A DNA stretch of 64,000 bases from LMUY01 sp964247705 (GTDB taxonomy: Bacteria; Pseudomonadota; Alphaproteobacteria; Acetobacterales; Acetobacteraceae): positions 9,879 through 73,878 of the forward strand of contig CAXTVQ010000015.1 in NCBI GenBank assembly GCA_964247705.1, in the 5' to 3' direction. Shown in pieces: positions 1-8,950 of this stretch. Below the pieces are notes generated by a model. That model was given only the letters and a program-made list of their open reading frames with translations, ran no database searches and was not told the DNA's origin. Each line of letters begins with the position of its first letter. The stretch's first letter is position 1. The translations under genes were made by a program, and so were the position numbers.

Positions 1-91
1 CCTGCGCCGTGATCTGCAACCCAGCCAACAGCCGCCAGCCATACTCTTGCAGTAAGGGAAGGTTGACGATGAACCCGAGCCATCCGGCCAT
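1..91 (-). CDS. Amino-acid ABC transporter permease, N-terminal fragment
   Basis: Only the first 30 codons are inside the window, starting at an ATG directly abutting the TAA of the neighbouring permease (no intervening base). The visible residues, beginning MAGWLGFIVNLPLL, followed by a Gly-Leu-Gln-Ile-Thr segment, resemble the start of HisQ/GlnP-type permeases, where the first membrane helix and the GLxxT motif lie. Polar amino-acid importers usually have two related permeases encoded in tandem, so this is inferred to be the second. The ATPase subunit is not in the window and may lie further along this strand. The rest of the gene is beyond the edge. Confidence 0.7.
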   Translation of the reverse strand, partial: MAGWLGFIVNLPLLQEYGWRLLAGLQITAQ

Positions 92-793
92 TTAGGCATA
101 ACCGCGGTTGAACCGGCGTTCCAGGACGGATTGGCCGATTGCCGAGGCGATCGACATCACGAGATAGGCGGCGGCTGCCGCGCTGTAAAAAAGCAGAGGA
201 TCCCGCGTGTTCTTCGCCGCCTCCGACGCCGCGCGCAGCAGGTCCATCACGGCCAAGGTGGAGATGAGCGACGTGTCCTTCAGCAGGATCGTCCAGATAT
301 TGCCGAGACCCGGAAGCGCCACCCGGACCAACTGCGGCAGAGTGACGAAGGCGAAGACATGGCGGCTAGCCAAGCCAAGGGAGCGTGCCGCCTCAATCTG
401 CCCTTGCGGCACTGCGGAGAGCGACGCGAGCCAGACCTCGCTGGAATAGGCGGATGCGACCACACTGAGCGCGATCACCCCGGCGACAAAGGCGCTGACC
501 TCCAACCGTTCGGTCAGGGCCAATGCGGTGCCGAGCCGGTCGACCAGTGCCTGCAGCCCGAAATACACGATGAACAGGGCGAGTAAATCCGGGATGCCGC
601 GAAAAAATGTCGTGTAGGCTTCACCGGCAGACCGGACGAGCCGGGATCTGGACCGGCGCAGCAATGCCAGAAGCAGCCCGGCCCCAAACCCGGCCGGCAC
701 AGAGGCGACGGCCAGGGCGATCGTCATCAAAGCGCCGCGGAGCAACAACGGCGCCCAGCCATTCGGCCCGAACAAGAGGCCGAATGCCGCCAC
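92..793 (-). CDS. Polar amino-acid ABC transporter permease (HisM/GlnP type)
   Basis: A 233-residue inner-membrane permease of the His/Glu/Gln/Arg/opine family. Several hydrophobic helices are visible (about residues 15-45, 65-85, 100-120 and 190-215). An FRGIP motif sits near residue 64, and the cytoplasmic EAA loop, which docks with the ATPase, lies near residue 134 (EAARSLGL). It is 6 bases downstream of the periplasmic binding protein gene and abuts the second permease, so the three form one operon. The family imports basic or polar amino acids; the exact substrate is unknown. Sequence and length are normal for the family. Confidence 0.9.
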   Translation of the reverse strand: MAAFGLLFGPNGWAPLLLRGALMTIALAVASVPAGFGAGLLLALLRRSRSRLVRSAGEAYTTFFRGIPDLLALFIVYFGLQALVDRLGTALALTERLEVSAFVAGVIALSVVASAYSSEVWLASLSAVPQGQIEAARSLGLASRHVFAFVTLPQLVRVALPGLGNIWTILLKDTSLISTLAVMDLLRAASEAAKNTRDPLLFYSAAAAAYLVMSIASAIGQSVLERRFNRGYA

Positions 794-799
794 GCGCGC

Positions 800-1576
800 T
801 TACTCCCCGCGAATGTCGGTTTTGAAGTATTTCGCCTCGAGCGCCTTGTAGGTGCCGTCGGCGTCGAGCTCGGCGATGGCCTTGTTGAACTGATCCCGCA
901 GCGCCGTGTCCTCTGGACGGAACGCGGCACCGACGCCGGGCCCGTGGATGTCCGGTATACGCTTGATCTCGGCAACAACGCGGCAGCAGCCGTTGCCCTT
1001 CTTCTCGATGAAGTCCTGCTCCACCAGGATGTCGCCTACCACGTAGTCGAGCCGGCCGTTCGCAATATCCAGGTTCGGCTCGTCCTGGGTCGGATACAGC
1101 TTAATCTCGGAGTCTTTGTAGAATCGTTCCAGGTAGGCCGAGTGGATCGTGGAGGATTGCGTTCCGATCGTCTTGCCTTTCAACGCGGCCGGCGAGACGT
1201 CATCGCTCTTGTTGTCTGCCTGGCCAACGAAGACTGGCGGGGTTGCGTAATACATCGTCGAGAAGATCACCTTCTGCTTGCGTGCTTCGGTGATGTTCAT
1301 CGAGGAGAGGATGACGTCGAACTTGTTGGCCAGCAGGGAGGGGATGATGCCGTCCCAATCCTGATTCTGGAACGTGCAGGTGACTTTGATCTTGGCGCAG
1401 ATGGCATTGGCGTAATCGACTTCGAAGCCGACGATCTGCCCCTGTTGGTTCACGCTCTCGAACGGCGCGTAGCTGGCGTCCATGCCGAAACGGATCGCCG
1501 TGTAGTCCTTGGCTTGCGCAGCCACGCTAAGGGAGAGCGCTAGGCCGAGTGCGGACAGAAGGTGGGTCAGACGCAT
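800..1576 (-). CDS. Periplasmic amino-acid-binding protein (HisJ/ArgT type)
   Basis: A 258-residue solute-binding protein feeding the adjacent permeases. The ATG at 1576 is chosen over an upstream in-frame start because GGAG lies about 8 bases ahead and a clean signal peptide follows (about residues 1-22, ending AAQA). The mature part has the family-3 binding-protein fold, with the ligand-pocket motif DASYAPFE and the segment GFEVDYANAI, as in lysine/arginine/ornithine- and histidine-binding proteins. One unusual feature is a Cys-Cys pair near the C-terminal third. The substrate is probably a basic or polar amino acid or a derivative; the monooxygenase upstream hints at a modified compound, but that is inference. 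Confidence 0.88.
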   Translation of the reverse strand: MRLTHLLSALGLALSLSVAAQAKDYTAIRFGMDASYAPFESVNQQGQIVGFEVDYANAICAKIKVTCTFQNQDWDGIIPSLLANKFDVILSSMNITEARKQKVIFSTMYYATPPVFVGQADNKSDDVSPAALKGKTIGTQSSTIHSAYLERFYKDSEIKLYPTQDEPNLDIANGRLDYVVGDILVEQDFIEKKGNGCCRVVAEIKRIPDIHGPGVGAAFRPEDTALRDQFNKAIAELDADGTYKALEAKYFKTDIRGE

Positions 1577-1639
1577 CTTTGGTCTCCGAAGATCGCATCC
1601 GGAGAAGCAACGTTCATGCCATCGAGCGTGCACAGCTTG

Positions 1640-2938
1640 CTAGAACTCCCGCAGCACGTCCCGCAACGTGCTGCCCTCGTATTTGGTCCGGACCAGGCCG
1701 CGCCGTTGGAGTGCGGGCACCAATCCTTCCGTGATCTCGACCACTGAGCGCCGGCTCACGCGCTGGAAGGGCGTGCTTACCAAGAAGCCGTCGCCGCCGA
1801 TGGCCGCCATCGCGTCGCCCATCTTCTGCGCGACTTCGTCGGGTGTGCCGATGAGTTGCAGGCCGCTTTCGTAACGTTCGGCGGCGAGTTGGCGCAGGGT
1901 CTTGCCGCTACCCCACTGGGCGAATTTATCGAGCGAGCCTTGTTCGCCGTTGGTGGTGAGGTGTGGCAGCTCGCGGTCGAGATCGAACTGCGAGAAATCG
2001 ATGTCAGTCACCGTTCCGATTGCGGCCAGCGCGGCCTCGATGAAGGCGGGGGCGCTCACCATGCGGTGGTGCTTGGCCCAGGCTTCCTCCGTGGTCTCGC
2101 CGATCACCGGATACACCAGGAACAACACCTTGATGTCGTCCGGGTCGCGCCCAGCGGCCGAGGCGCGGGTGCGGATATCGTCGCGGTAGGCCTTCATGCC
2201 AGTTAGCCCGTTGGCGACGGCGATGATGCTATCGGCGGTGCGGGCGGCAAATTCCCGCCCGCGGGGGGAGCCGCCAGCTTGAACGAAGGTGGGGCGACCC
2301 TGGGGCGAGGGAACCGTGTTCAACGGGCCGCGGCACTTGAAGTATTTGCCCTCGAAGTGGATCGGCTTGACCTTGGTGTGGTCGGCGAAGGTCCCGGTCT
2401 CGCGGTCCATCACGACGGCGCCGGGTGCCCAGGACCCAAACAGGCGGCAGACCAGCTCCACGTACTCGTCGGCCATCGCGTAGCGGTCTGCGCGGGGTGG
2501 TAGCGCGTCCATGCCGAAATTCTGCGCAGCGGCGTCCTCGCCGGAGGTGACGATGTTCCAGCCGAAGCGTCCGCCGGCGATGTGGTCGAGCGTGGTGCAG
2601 AGCCGCGCCAGCATGAACGGCGGGTAGGCCATGGTGGACATGGTTGCGACCACGCCCATGCGGCTGGTGCCGGCGGCGATCATGGCGGCGAGCGGCATCG
2701 GGTCGTGCTTGGGGGCCTGGAGTGCATGTTTCAGCGTGGCTTCGGCGGTGCCGCGATAGGCTTCGGACACCATGAGCGTGTCCTCCAGCATGATGTAATC
2801 GAAACAGGCGCGTTCCATTGCCTGCGCCATTTCCACGTAGAATTTGCCGTCCCAAGGTGGGGTTGGCGGGGCGTAGGTGTGGTTCCACTCGCCGGCGGAG
2901 AAGTTGCAGAACCAGGCAAGATGAAAGCGGTCGGGCAT
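1640..2938 (-). CDS. LLM-class FMN-dependent monooxygenase (NtaA/SnaA/DszA family)
   Basis: A 432-residue luciferase-like TIM-barrel monooxygenase that would use reduced FMN supplied by a separate reductase. Family hallmarks are the N-terminal HLAWFCNF strand, the conserved GRFGWNIVTS segment near residues 123-132, and the QAGGSPRGREFAA phosphate-binding loop near residue 220. Relatives oxidise nitrilotriacetate, dibenzothiophene sulfone or other C-N and C-S compounds. The start is an ATG at 2938 with GAGGA about 9 bases upstream. It is the first gene of an apparent operon with the amino-acid-type ABC importer, suggesting that the transported compound is its substrate. No flavin reductase is seen in the window. 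Confidence 0.85.
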   Translation of the reverse strand: MPDRFHLAWFCNFSAGEWNHTYAPPTPPWDGKFYVEMAQAMERACFDYIMLEDTLMVSEAYRGTAEATLKHALQAPKHDPMPLAAMIAAGTSRMGVVATMSTMAYPPFMLARLCTTLDHIAGGRFGWNIVTSGEDAAAQNFGMDALPPRADRYAMADEYVELVCRLFGSWAPGAVVMDRETGTFADHTKVKPIHFEGKYFKCRGPLNTVPSPQGRPTFVQAGGSPRGREFAARTADSIIAVANGLTGMKAYRDDIRTRASAAGRDPDDIKVLFLVYPVIGETTEEAWAKHHRMVSAPAFIEAALAAIGTVTDIDFSQFDLDRELPHLTTNGEQGSLDKFAQWGSGKTLRQLAAERYESGLQLIGTPDEVAQKMGDAMAAIGGDGFLVSTPFQRVSRRSVVEITEGLVPALQRRGLVRTKYEGSTLRDVLREF

Positions 2939-3058
2939 GAAGCGGGTCCTCGGTTCAGGGGACGCCTGGCAAGAACGGTGCCGCCGGGCCGAATGGGGCG
3001 GTGCCTCCCGACTTCACGCAGCGACCGCTCGCGCGATCCATATAACGGGCTGAGCCGC

Positions 3059-4241
3059 TCAGACCCGTTCGAGTGCCAGAGGTGGCAGATTGGAACTGCG
3101 GATGGTGTTACGGCCGGACGTCTTGGCACGGTACAGCGCGTGGTCAGCCCAACTTACAAGCTGGGCTGAACTTTCCTCGACGGCGTAGGGCCGGATCGTC
3201 GCCGCACCAACACTGATTGTCACGAAGCCCGTCTCACTGCCCTCGTGCGTGAGATTCAGCGCGATGACACTGAGACGCAGCCGTTCGGCGACCTGGCGCG
3301 CGCCGCTTTCCTCGGTGACCGGCAGGATGATGGCGAACTCCTCGCCTCCGATCCGCGCCGCGATATCGGCCGGGCGATACGCTTGTGCGACCAAGGCGTT
3401 GGCCACGGACCGGATGCATTGATCGCCGGCGGGATGGCCGTAGCGGTCGTTGAATCCCTTGAAGCAGTCGATGTCGATCATCAGCAGCGAGATCGACGTT
3501 TGCTCCCGCTGTGCGCGCCGCCATTCCGCATCGAGCGCTTGTTCGAAAGCACGGCGGTTCGCAAGGCCGGTCAGGACGTCCGTCTGCAGCATCTGTTCGA
3601 GTTGCGCGTTAGCCTTTGCAACACGGCCCGCCTCCTGCATCAGTTCGCAGAGCAACGCGGACAGCACCGTTAATGCGGCCAGCAGGCTCACGGCACGCGC
3701 CATGTACCATCCAAGGGTAAATTCACTCGTTCCGGAGAGCGTCAGTTCGACGTCCAGACATGCAGCGAACATGGCAACGGTAAGCCAGAGGGACAGCATC
3801 TCCCGGCAGCGGAGCCGGAACAGCACCAGGAACCCCGCGACAAGCGTCAGGAGCAATATACCTGGCCCAACACCGCCGGTCACCAAGCCGCTGTAATTAC
3901 CGTCTCGGATGAGCAACGGAAGCCAAGGCAGCCCAATCGTTGCGATCATTGCCAACGCCCCGGCCGCNNNNNNNNNNNNNNNNNNNNNNNNNNNNNNNNN
4001 NNNNNNNNNNNNNNNNNNNNNNNNNNNNNNNNNNNNNNNNNNNNNNNNNNNNNNNNNNNNNNNNNNNAAGAATGCGCGGGACGTCCAAGGCCGGCACGAA
4101 ACCTGGGTTGGCTTGAAACCGTAGGTCCCCATGAGGAAGGCAGATCATCGCTGCCATGGCGAGCACGACCGTTACAATTGCTGCCCAAACCCGGTGACCT
4201 TTCCCGACACCAAGCCCGTCGATCAATGGGTCGTCCGCCAA
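3059..4241 (-). CDS. Membrane GGDEF diguanylate cyclase, interrupted by an assembly gap
   Basis: The N-terminal part (TTG start at 4241, preceded by GGAGGG 7 bases upstream) encodes a membrane segment. The 100-N gap then interrupts it, and the C-terminal part continues with more membrane helices and a GGDEF domain. The two halves fall in different frames across the N run, as expected when N100 only marks an unknown length, so this is probably one intact gene. The active-site loop is GGEEF (about 3337-3351) within IGGEEFAIILP. The LGWYMAR motif before the cytoplasmic domain is typical of MASE4 sensors. It should make cyclic di-GMP at the membrane in response to an unknown signal. Confidence 0.82.
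3968..4067. other. Assembly gap of 100 N inside the GGDEF gene
   Basis: A run of exactly 100 N, the usual convention for a scaffold gap of unknown size. The reading frame of the cyclase gene is not preserved across it, so the true gap length is not 100 or any equivalent in the same frame. Confidence 0.98.
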
Positions 4242-4518
4242 AGCAGAGCCCTCCGCAGTTAACCAGCGCCATCCTAGACGCAGGCGAGTTAACGGATCGT
4301 AGCGACGGGCTTAGCGCGGTGACACGCGTCGATGTTCCGTGGCAAAACGGTGGACCGGCGATCGCGGTTGACGCCGACGACCATGCCTGCGCGTCTACGG
4401 GGGGATGATCGTAGCAGGCCTGTCCGCATACGGCTGCGTAAAGGACGGCTTGCGCCGGTTTGGGGCGGATGCTCCAAGCTGCGTCATCCGCCATGTGCCC
4501 TGGGAGATCCTCAGTCCG

Positions 4519-5205
4519 TTGTCCACGACCGCCAAACCTTCGCTCCGGATCAAGGGCCGTTCGTTCGTCGCTCTGGTTCTGATGCCGGAGCCACCGCTGG
4601 ACGAGTGGCTCGAGGCACTGTGGTCCCAGATGGCGCGCTCGCCGACGTTCTTCGACGGGCGTCCGGTGATCGTGGACTTCTCGGCTTTAGCCGGAACCGA
4701 GGATCGCTTCGAAGAGCTTGTCGAGCGATTGGAGAAGCGGGACATGCGCATCATCGGCGTCGAAGGTGCGGCGCCTGGCTGGACCGATAGCGAGGTTTGG
4801 GGCCGGCCGCCAATCGCCACCAATGGGCGGGCGGACCGGTTCGTGGAAATCCTCGATGAGGTTCCGGAGCCGCCTGAGCCGACATCGCTGGTGCTCCGCG
4901 GTCCGATCCGGTCGGGACAGAGCGTCTTCTTCGAGAAGGGTGACGTCACCGTGCTCGGTTCGGTGTCGTCCGGGGCAGAGGTGATCGCCGGCGGCTCCAT
5001 CCATGTTTATGGAACATTGCGGGGGCGTGCGATCGCCGGGTTCACCCAGGCCACAGCCGCCGTGTTCTGCCGCAAGAACGAGGCTGAACTGATTGCCATA
5101 AATGGCATCTACAAGGTAGCGGACGACATGAACCCGGCGCTGCGTGGTAAGGCAGTGCATGCCACGCTGGACGGCGACTCGGTCGCAATCGTGTTGCTGG
5201 ACTGA
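4519..5205 (+). CDS. minC: Septum site-determining protein MinC
   Basis: MinC inhibits FtsZ ring assembly away from midcell and is carried by MinD. The N-terminal domain starts with the KPSLRIKGRSFVALVL strand, and the C-terminal beta-helix shows the repetitive turns GDVTVLGSVSSGAEV and IHVYGTLRGRAIAG. The frame is open back to an ATG at 4405. The TTG at 4519 is preferred because it gives the family's usual short N-terminus before the SLRIKG strand; GGAG lies 12 bases upstream, slightly far. It is the first gene of minCDE, 47 bases before minD. The exact start is uncertain. Confidence 0.88.
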   Translation: MSTTAKPSLRIKGRSFVALVLMPEPPLDEWLEALWSQMARSPTFFDGRPVIVDFSALAGTEDRFEELVERLEKRDMRIIGVEGAAPGWTDSEVWGRPPIATNGRADRFVEILDEVPEPPEPTSLVLRGPIRSGQSVFFEKGDVTVLGSVSSGAEVIAGGSIHVYGTLRGRAIAGFTQATAAVFCRKNEAELIAINGIYKVADDMNPALRGKAVHATLDGDSVAIVLLD

Positions 5206-5226
5206 TCGAGCGGCAGTCTTTGGTAG

Positions 5227-5240
5227 CGTAAACGTTTACG
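5227..5240. promoter_or_regulatory. Perfect 14-bp palindrome in the minC-minD spacer
   Basis: The sequence CGTAAACGTTTACG is its own reverse complement. It ends one base before the AAGGAGAG ribosome-binding site of minD. Its core, GTAAACGTTTAC, has the form of LacI/GalR-family operators. The binding protein is unknown, and chance occurrence is possible. Confidence 0.45.
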
Positions 5241-5252
5241 AAGGAGAGCATT

Positions 5253-6068
5253 ATGGCGGAGGTGCTGGTCGTTACATCCGGCAAGGGCGGAGTGGGGAAG
5301 ACGACGTCCACCGCCTCGCTCGGAGTGGCCCTGGCGCAGTCCGGCCAGAAGGTGGTGATCGTCGATTTCGACGTGGGGCTTCGCAACCTGGACCTGATCA
5401 TGGGGGCAGAACGCCGGGTGGTGTTCGACCTGATCAACGTCGTGCAAGGGGACGCGAAACTGGCCCAGGCGCTGATCAGGGACAAGCGGGTGGAAACGCT
5501 CTCTCTGCTGGCAGCCTCGCAGACGCGTGACAAGGACGCGCTGAATGAGGATGGCGTTCAGCGGGTCGTGGGCGAGCTGCGCGAGAAGTTCGATTGGGTG
5601 ATCTGCGACAGCCCGGCGGGCATCGAGAAAGGCGCGGCGTTGGCGATGAAGTTTGCCGACCGTGCTATCGTGGTCACGAACCCCGAAGTGTCCTCGGTGC
5701 GCGACTCGGACCGGATCATCGGCTTGCTAGACAGCAAGACGCTGAAAGCGGAGCAGGGTGCGCGGATGGAGAAACACCTGTTGCTCACCCGGTACGACCC
5801 GGTTCGGGCCGAGCGTGGCGACATGCTGAAGGTGGATGATGTGCTGGAAATCCTGTCCATTCCATTGCTAGGCATCATTCCCGACAGCGAGGAGGTGCTC
5901 AAGGCATCAAACCTCGGTTCGCCAGTGACGCTGAGCAGCCCAAACTGCCCTCCGGCGCGGGCCTATTTCGATGCAGCGAAACGGCTGATGGGGCAGACCA
6001 TCCCGATGACGGTGCATGGCGAGAAGGGCGGATTACTCGGGCGGCTGTTTGGGAGGCGGGTGGCATGA
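5253..6068 (+). CDS. minD: Septum site-determining ATPase MinD
   Basis: A 271-residue deviant-Walker ATPase that binds the membrane, recruits MinC and oscillates with MinE. The P-loop SGKGGVGKTT at residues 9-18 carries both signature lysines (K11 and K16). The C-terminal residues GLLGRLFGRRVA form the amphipathic membrane-targeting helix. The ATG is preceded by AAGGAGAG 6 bases upstream. It overlaps minE by 4 bases (ATGA), so the two are translationally coupled. Length and motifs are standard. Confidence 0.97.
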   Translation: MAEVLVVTSGKGGVGKTTSTASLGVALAQSGQKVVIVDFDVGLRNLDLIMGAERRVVFDLINVVQGDAKLAQALIRDKRVETLSLLAASQTRDKDALNEDGVQRVVGELREKFDWVICDSPAGIEKGAALAMKFADRAIVVTNPEVSSVRDSDRIIGLLDSKTLKAEQGARMEKHLLLTRYDPVRAERGDMLKVDDVLEILSIPLLGIIPDSEEVLKASNLGSPVTLSSPNCPPARAYFDAAKRLMGQTIPMTVHGEKGGLLGRLFGRRVA

Positions 6069-6337
6069 GCTTCTTCGGGCTGTTTGCGCGGCGGAGTTCG
6101 GCGCCGGTCGCACGCGACCGGTTGCAGATCCTGTTGCAACACGAACGGGCGTTCGTCGGCGGCAACGACTTGGCGGCGACACTGCAGGAAGAGATCCTCA
6201 AAGTCATCGCCAAGCATATCGCGATCGACCGGGACAAGGTGCGGGTGAACCTGGAGCGGGGCGACTCGGTTTCGACGCTCGAGATCGATGTGGAGATGCC
6301 GGAGGAAGCGGAGGCTGGGCGTAAACGGGTAATGTAG
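6065..6337 (+). CDS. minE: Cell division topological factor MinE
   Basis: A 90-residue protein that stimulates MinD ATPase and confines division to midcell. The N-terminal MSFFGLF segment is the membrane-binding helix. The anti-MinCD region follows (RLQILLQHERA), then the dimerisation domain ending near EEILKVIAKHI and the acidic strand. The start ATG overlaps the minD stop. It is the last gene of minCDE and is followed by a strong hairpin. Confidence 0.95.
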   Translation: MSFFGLFARRSSAPVARDRLQILLQHERAFVGGNDLAATLQEEILKVIAKHIAIDRDKVRVNLERGDSVSTLEIDVEMPEEAEAGRKRVM

Positions 6338-6371
6338 GCTGGGTGTTCATCCGTCCATCAAAAGACGAACG

Positions 6372-6405
6372 GTGCCCGCCCTACGATCATGCGTAGAGCG
6401 GGCAC
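6372..6405. terminator. Bidirectional terminator-like hairpin between minE and degP
   Basis: A stem of GTGCCCGC-C-CTACG (6372-6385) pairs with CGTAG-A-GCGGGCAC (6392-6405) around a 6-base ATCATG loop, with a single internal mismatch. It lies between convergent minE and the protease gene and could end transcription from both sides. There is no clear U-tract on either strand, so intrinsic termination is not certain. Confidence 0.6.
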
Positions 6406-6432
6406 TGTGCGCCATGTCGCCCAGAGATGCTG

Positions 6433-7974
6433 CTAACCGCCCTTGTTGTCTGGCGTGAGAGGCAGAGGCACCCAACGCATCCCGTCAGTGTTCTGAACCA
6501 GCATCAGCACTGTCTTGCGGTTCATCTTGCGATAACGGTCGACACGGTCCTGCACGTCTTGCGGTGAGGCCACCGTTTCCTGTTGGACTTCGACGACGAC
6601 ATCCCCTGGCTTGAAGCCGCGGCCGGCGGCAGGGCCGTTGTTGGTGACATCTGTGACGACCACGCCTTTCTGGTCGGCCGACAGGGAATACTTGCTACGC
6701 AAATCGTCCGTGATCGGAGACATTTTCAAGCCTAGCCCGGTGATCGTGACCGGAGTGTTGGCAGGCTTCGGCGCAGGTGCGGTCGTGGTGGCGCTTGCCT
6801 GTTGCACGTCATCCGGAAGTTCGGCGATCGAAGCCGTGATCGTCGTCTCCTTGCCATCGCGCCACACCACGACCGGCACGTCCTTGCCGATCTCGGTCTC
6901 AGCAACGATACGCGGGAGAGAGTGCATATCCTTTACATCGGCGTTGTTGAACTTGAGGATCACATCGCCGCCGTGGATCTGCGCTTTGGCTGCCGGGCCG
7001 CCGTCGGTGACGCTGGCGACCATGGCGCCACGTGCCGGGTGGAGGTTCAACCCGTCAGCGATGTCTGGCGTCACTTGCTGGATTTGCACGCCCAGCCAAC
7101 CTCGCCGGGCATGGCCATAGTTGCGCAATTGGTCAACGACCTGCTTGGCCATGTTGGACGGGATCGAGAAGCCGATGCCGATGGACCCGCCGGAAGGTGA
7201 GTAGATGGCCGTGTTAATGCCGATAACCTGGCCGTCCATGTTGAAGAGCGGGCCGCCAGAGTTGCCACGGTTGATCGCAGCGTCCGTCTGGATGAAGTCG
7301 TCATAGGGGCCCTGGTGGATGTCACGCCCACGGGCGCTGACGATGCCAGCTGTCACGGATCCGCCCAGGCCGAACGGATTGCCGATCGCCAGCACCCAAT
7401 CCCCGACCCGTGCGCCGTCGCTGTCGGCCCAAGGCACGGCTGGCAAAGGCTTGTCGCTTTCCACCTTGAGCAAGGCCACGTCTGCCCTGTCATCATGGCC
7501 GATCAGCTTGGCCTTCAGCGAGGTTCCGTCGTGCAAGGTGACGGTGATCTCGTCCGCGTTCTCGATGACGTGGTTGTTCGTCACGATATAGCCAGTCGGA
7601 TCAACGATGAAGCCCGACCCAAGTGCGACACCACGGCGCGGTTGGTCATCACCGCCACCGCCACCATTGTCGCCGTGACCGGGTGCGCCATGCTTCTCCA
7701 TGAAGTCGTGGAAAAACTGCTCGAACGGCGAACCTTGGGGGAATTGCGGTTCGTCCGGGTCAGGCCGGTCGGCCTTGGCCTGGACCGTCTGCTGTGAGGA
7801 AATGTTGACCACGGCGGGCGCCAAGGTTGCCGCCAAATCCGCGAAGCTATCCGGGACGCCGCGGGCTGAGGCGGAGATAGGGATTGCGAACGGTGCGAGC
7901 AGGGCGGCGGCAGGAACCGTCACTGGGGCCAACGCTGTGGCCAAAGCTGCGGCGCGCAAAGAGAGCAGGCGCAT
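6433..7974 (-). CDS. degP: Do family periplasmic serine protease (DegP/HtrA)
   Basis: A 513-residue envelope quality-control protease: signal peptide (about 1-38), trypsin-like domain, then two PDZ domains (about 265-360 and 405-500). The catalytic triad is visible as H135 in TNNHV, D165 in DDRADVALL and S239 in GNSGGPL. A Gly/Asp-rich linker near residue 105 lies in the LA-loop region. The ATG at 7974 is preferred over the TTG at 7983 because AAGGA lies 9 bases before the ATG but touches the TTG. It lies 94 bases after hflC on the same strand, so it may be co-transcribed with hflKC. Confidence 0.95.
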   Translation of the reverse strand: MRLLSLRAAALATALAPVTVPAAALLAPFAIPISASARGVPDSFADLAATLAPAVVNISSQQTVQAKADRPDPDEPQFPQGSPFEQFFHDFMEKHGAPGHGDNGGGGGDDQPRRGVALGSGFIVDPTGYIVTNNHVIENADEITVTLHDGTSLKAKLIGHDDRADVALLKVESDKPLPAVPWADSDGARVGDWVLAIGNPFGLGGSVTAGIVSARGRDIHQGPYDDFIQTDAAINRGNSGGPLFNMDGQVIGINTAIYSPSGGSIGIGFSIPSNMAKQVVDQLRNYGHARRGWLGVQIQQVTPDIADGLNLHPARGAMVASVTDGGPAAKAQIHGGDVILKFNNADVKDMHSLPRIVAETEIGKDVPVVVWRDGKETTITASIAELPDDVQQASATTTAPAPKPANTPVTITGLGLKMSPITDDLRSKYSLSADQKGVVVTDVTNNGPAAGRGFKPGDVVVEVQQETVASPQDVQDRVDRYRKMNRKTVLMLVQNTDGMRWVPLPLTPDNKGG

Positions 7975-8068
7975 AGTGTTCAATCCTTGGTCGGATAGGC
8001 GATGATGCTCACGCAGGCAAGGCGAGGCAAATCACAGGTGGGTCGGCGTATGCCGTTTCAACCAGCTT

Positions 8069-8950
8069 CTAAGGCGCTGCTGCTACAGGAGCATCTTTCA
8101 GCATCCTGAAGAAATCGTTATCGGTGGACAACACCAGCCGGGACTGGCCGCCTGCGAACCCGTCGCGGTAGGCCTGCAGAGTCCGCCAGACAGAGAAGAA
8201 GTGAGGGTCCTGGTTGAACGCCGCGGCAAAGGTCGCGATCGCCGCGGCCTCGCCTTGGCCACGCAGCGTGTCCGCAGTTGCGCGGGCGTCGGCCAACAGC
8301 ACAGTGCGGTCACGGTCGGCATCTGCCTTGATCTTGGCCGAAGCCTCGGCGCCCTCGGCGCGGGCTTGGCTCGCTATACGCTGCCGCTCGGACTTCATCC
8401 GCGCCAAGATCGCTTGCGTGTTGCCCTCCGGAAGGTCGGCCCGGCGGATGCGCACGTCCTCGATCGAGACACCGAAGCCGCGCATTTCCGTGTTCACCTC
8501 GTTCTTGATCAACGTCATGATCCGGCCACGCTCGGTGGACAGCACTGCAAGCAGTTGTTCGTTCCCCAACACCCGGCGCAATGCCGACGTGACGACTGAG
8601 TTCAGGCGTGCACGGATCCCATCCTCCTGGGCGCCGACAGCCTGATAATACTGCAGCGGGTCAGTGATGTGGAACCGCGTGAAGCTGTCGACTATGAGCC
8701 GGCGTTGGTCTCCGAGAATGACTTCCTCATTCGGGGTCGAGTAGTCCAGCAAACGCTTGTCGAAGTAGATCACAGTCTGGATGAACGGGACCTTAACGTG
8801 CAGGCCGGGCTGGGCGATGATGCGGATGGGCTGGCCGAACTGGGTGATCAGCACCTGCTCGGTCTGGCTTACGGTGAACAGGGACGACGCCGCCGCTACC
8901 ACGATCACAAGGATCGCAACGGCTGCCCCGATGATGGAATTGCGCATCAT
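8069..8950 (-). CDS. hflC: HflC, SPFH-domain modulator of FtsH protease
   Basis: A 293-residue inner-membrane protein with one N-terminal helix (about residues 5-25) and a periplasmic SPFH/band-7 domain (FTVSQTEQVLITQFGQP onward), then a coiled coil rich in Ala, Glu and Arg. With HflK it forms a large cage around FtsH that tunes membrane-protein degradation. The start codon overlaps the hflK stop (ATGA). The gene order hflK-hflC is the usual one. Confidence 0.95.
   Translation of the reverse strand: MMRNSIIGAAVAILVIVVAAASSLFTVSQTEQVLITQFGQPIRIIAQPGLHVKVPFIQTVIYFDKRLLDYSTPNEEVILGDQRRLIVDSFTRFHITDPLQYYQAVGAQEDGIRARLNSVVTSALRRVLGNEQLLAVLSTERGRIMTLIKNEVNTEMRGFGVSIEDVRIRRADLPEGNTQAILARMKSERQRIASQARAEGAEASAKIKADADRDRTVLLADARATADTLRGQGEAAAIATFAAAFNQDPHFFSVWRTLQAYRDGFAGGQSRLVLSTDNDFFRMLKDAPVAAAP

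Noticed and set aside
3968..4067. A frameshift pseudogene in the diguanylate cyclase
   Set aside because: The frame change coincides exactly with an N100 gap, so it reflects unknown gap length, not a mutation.
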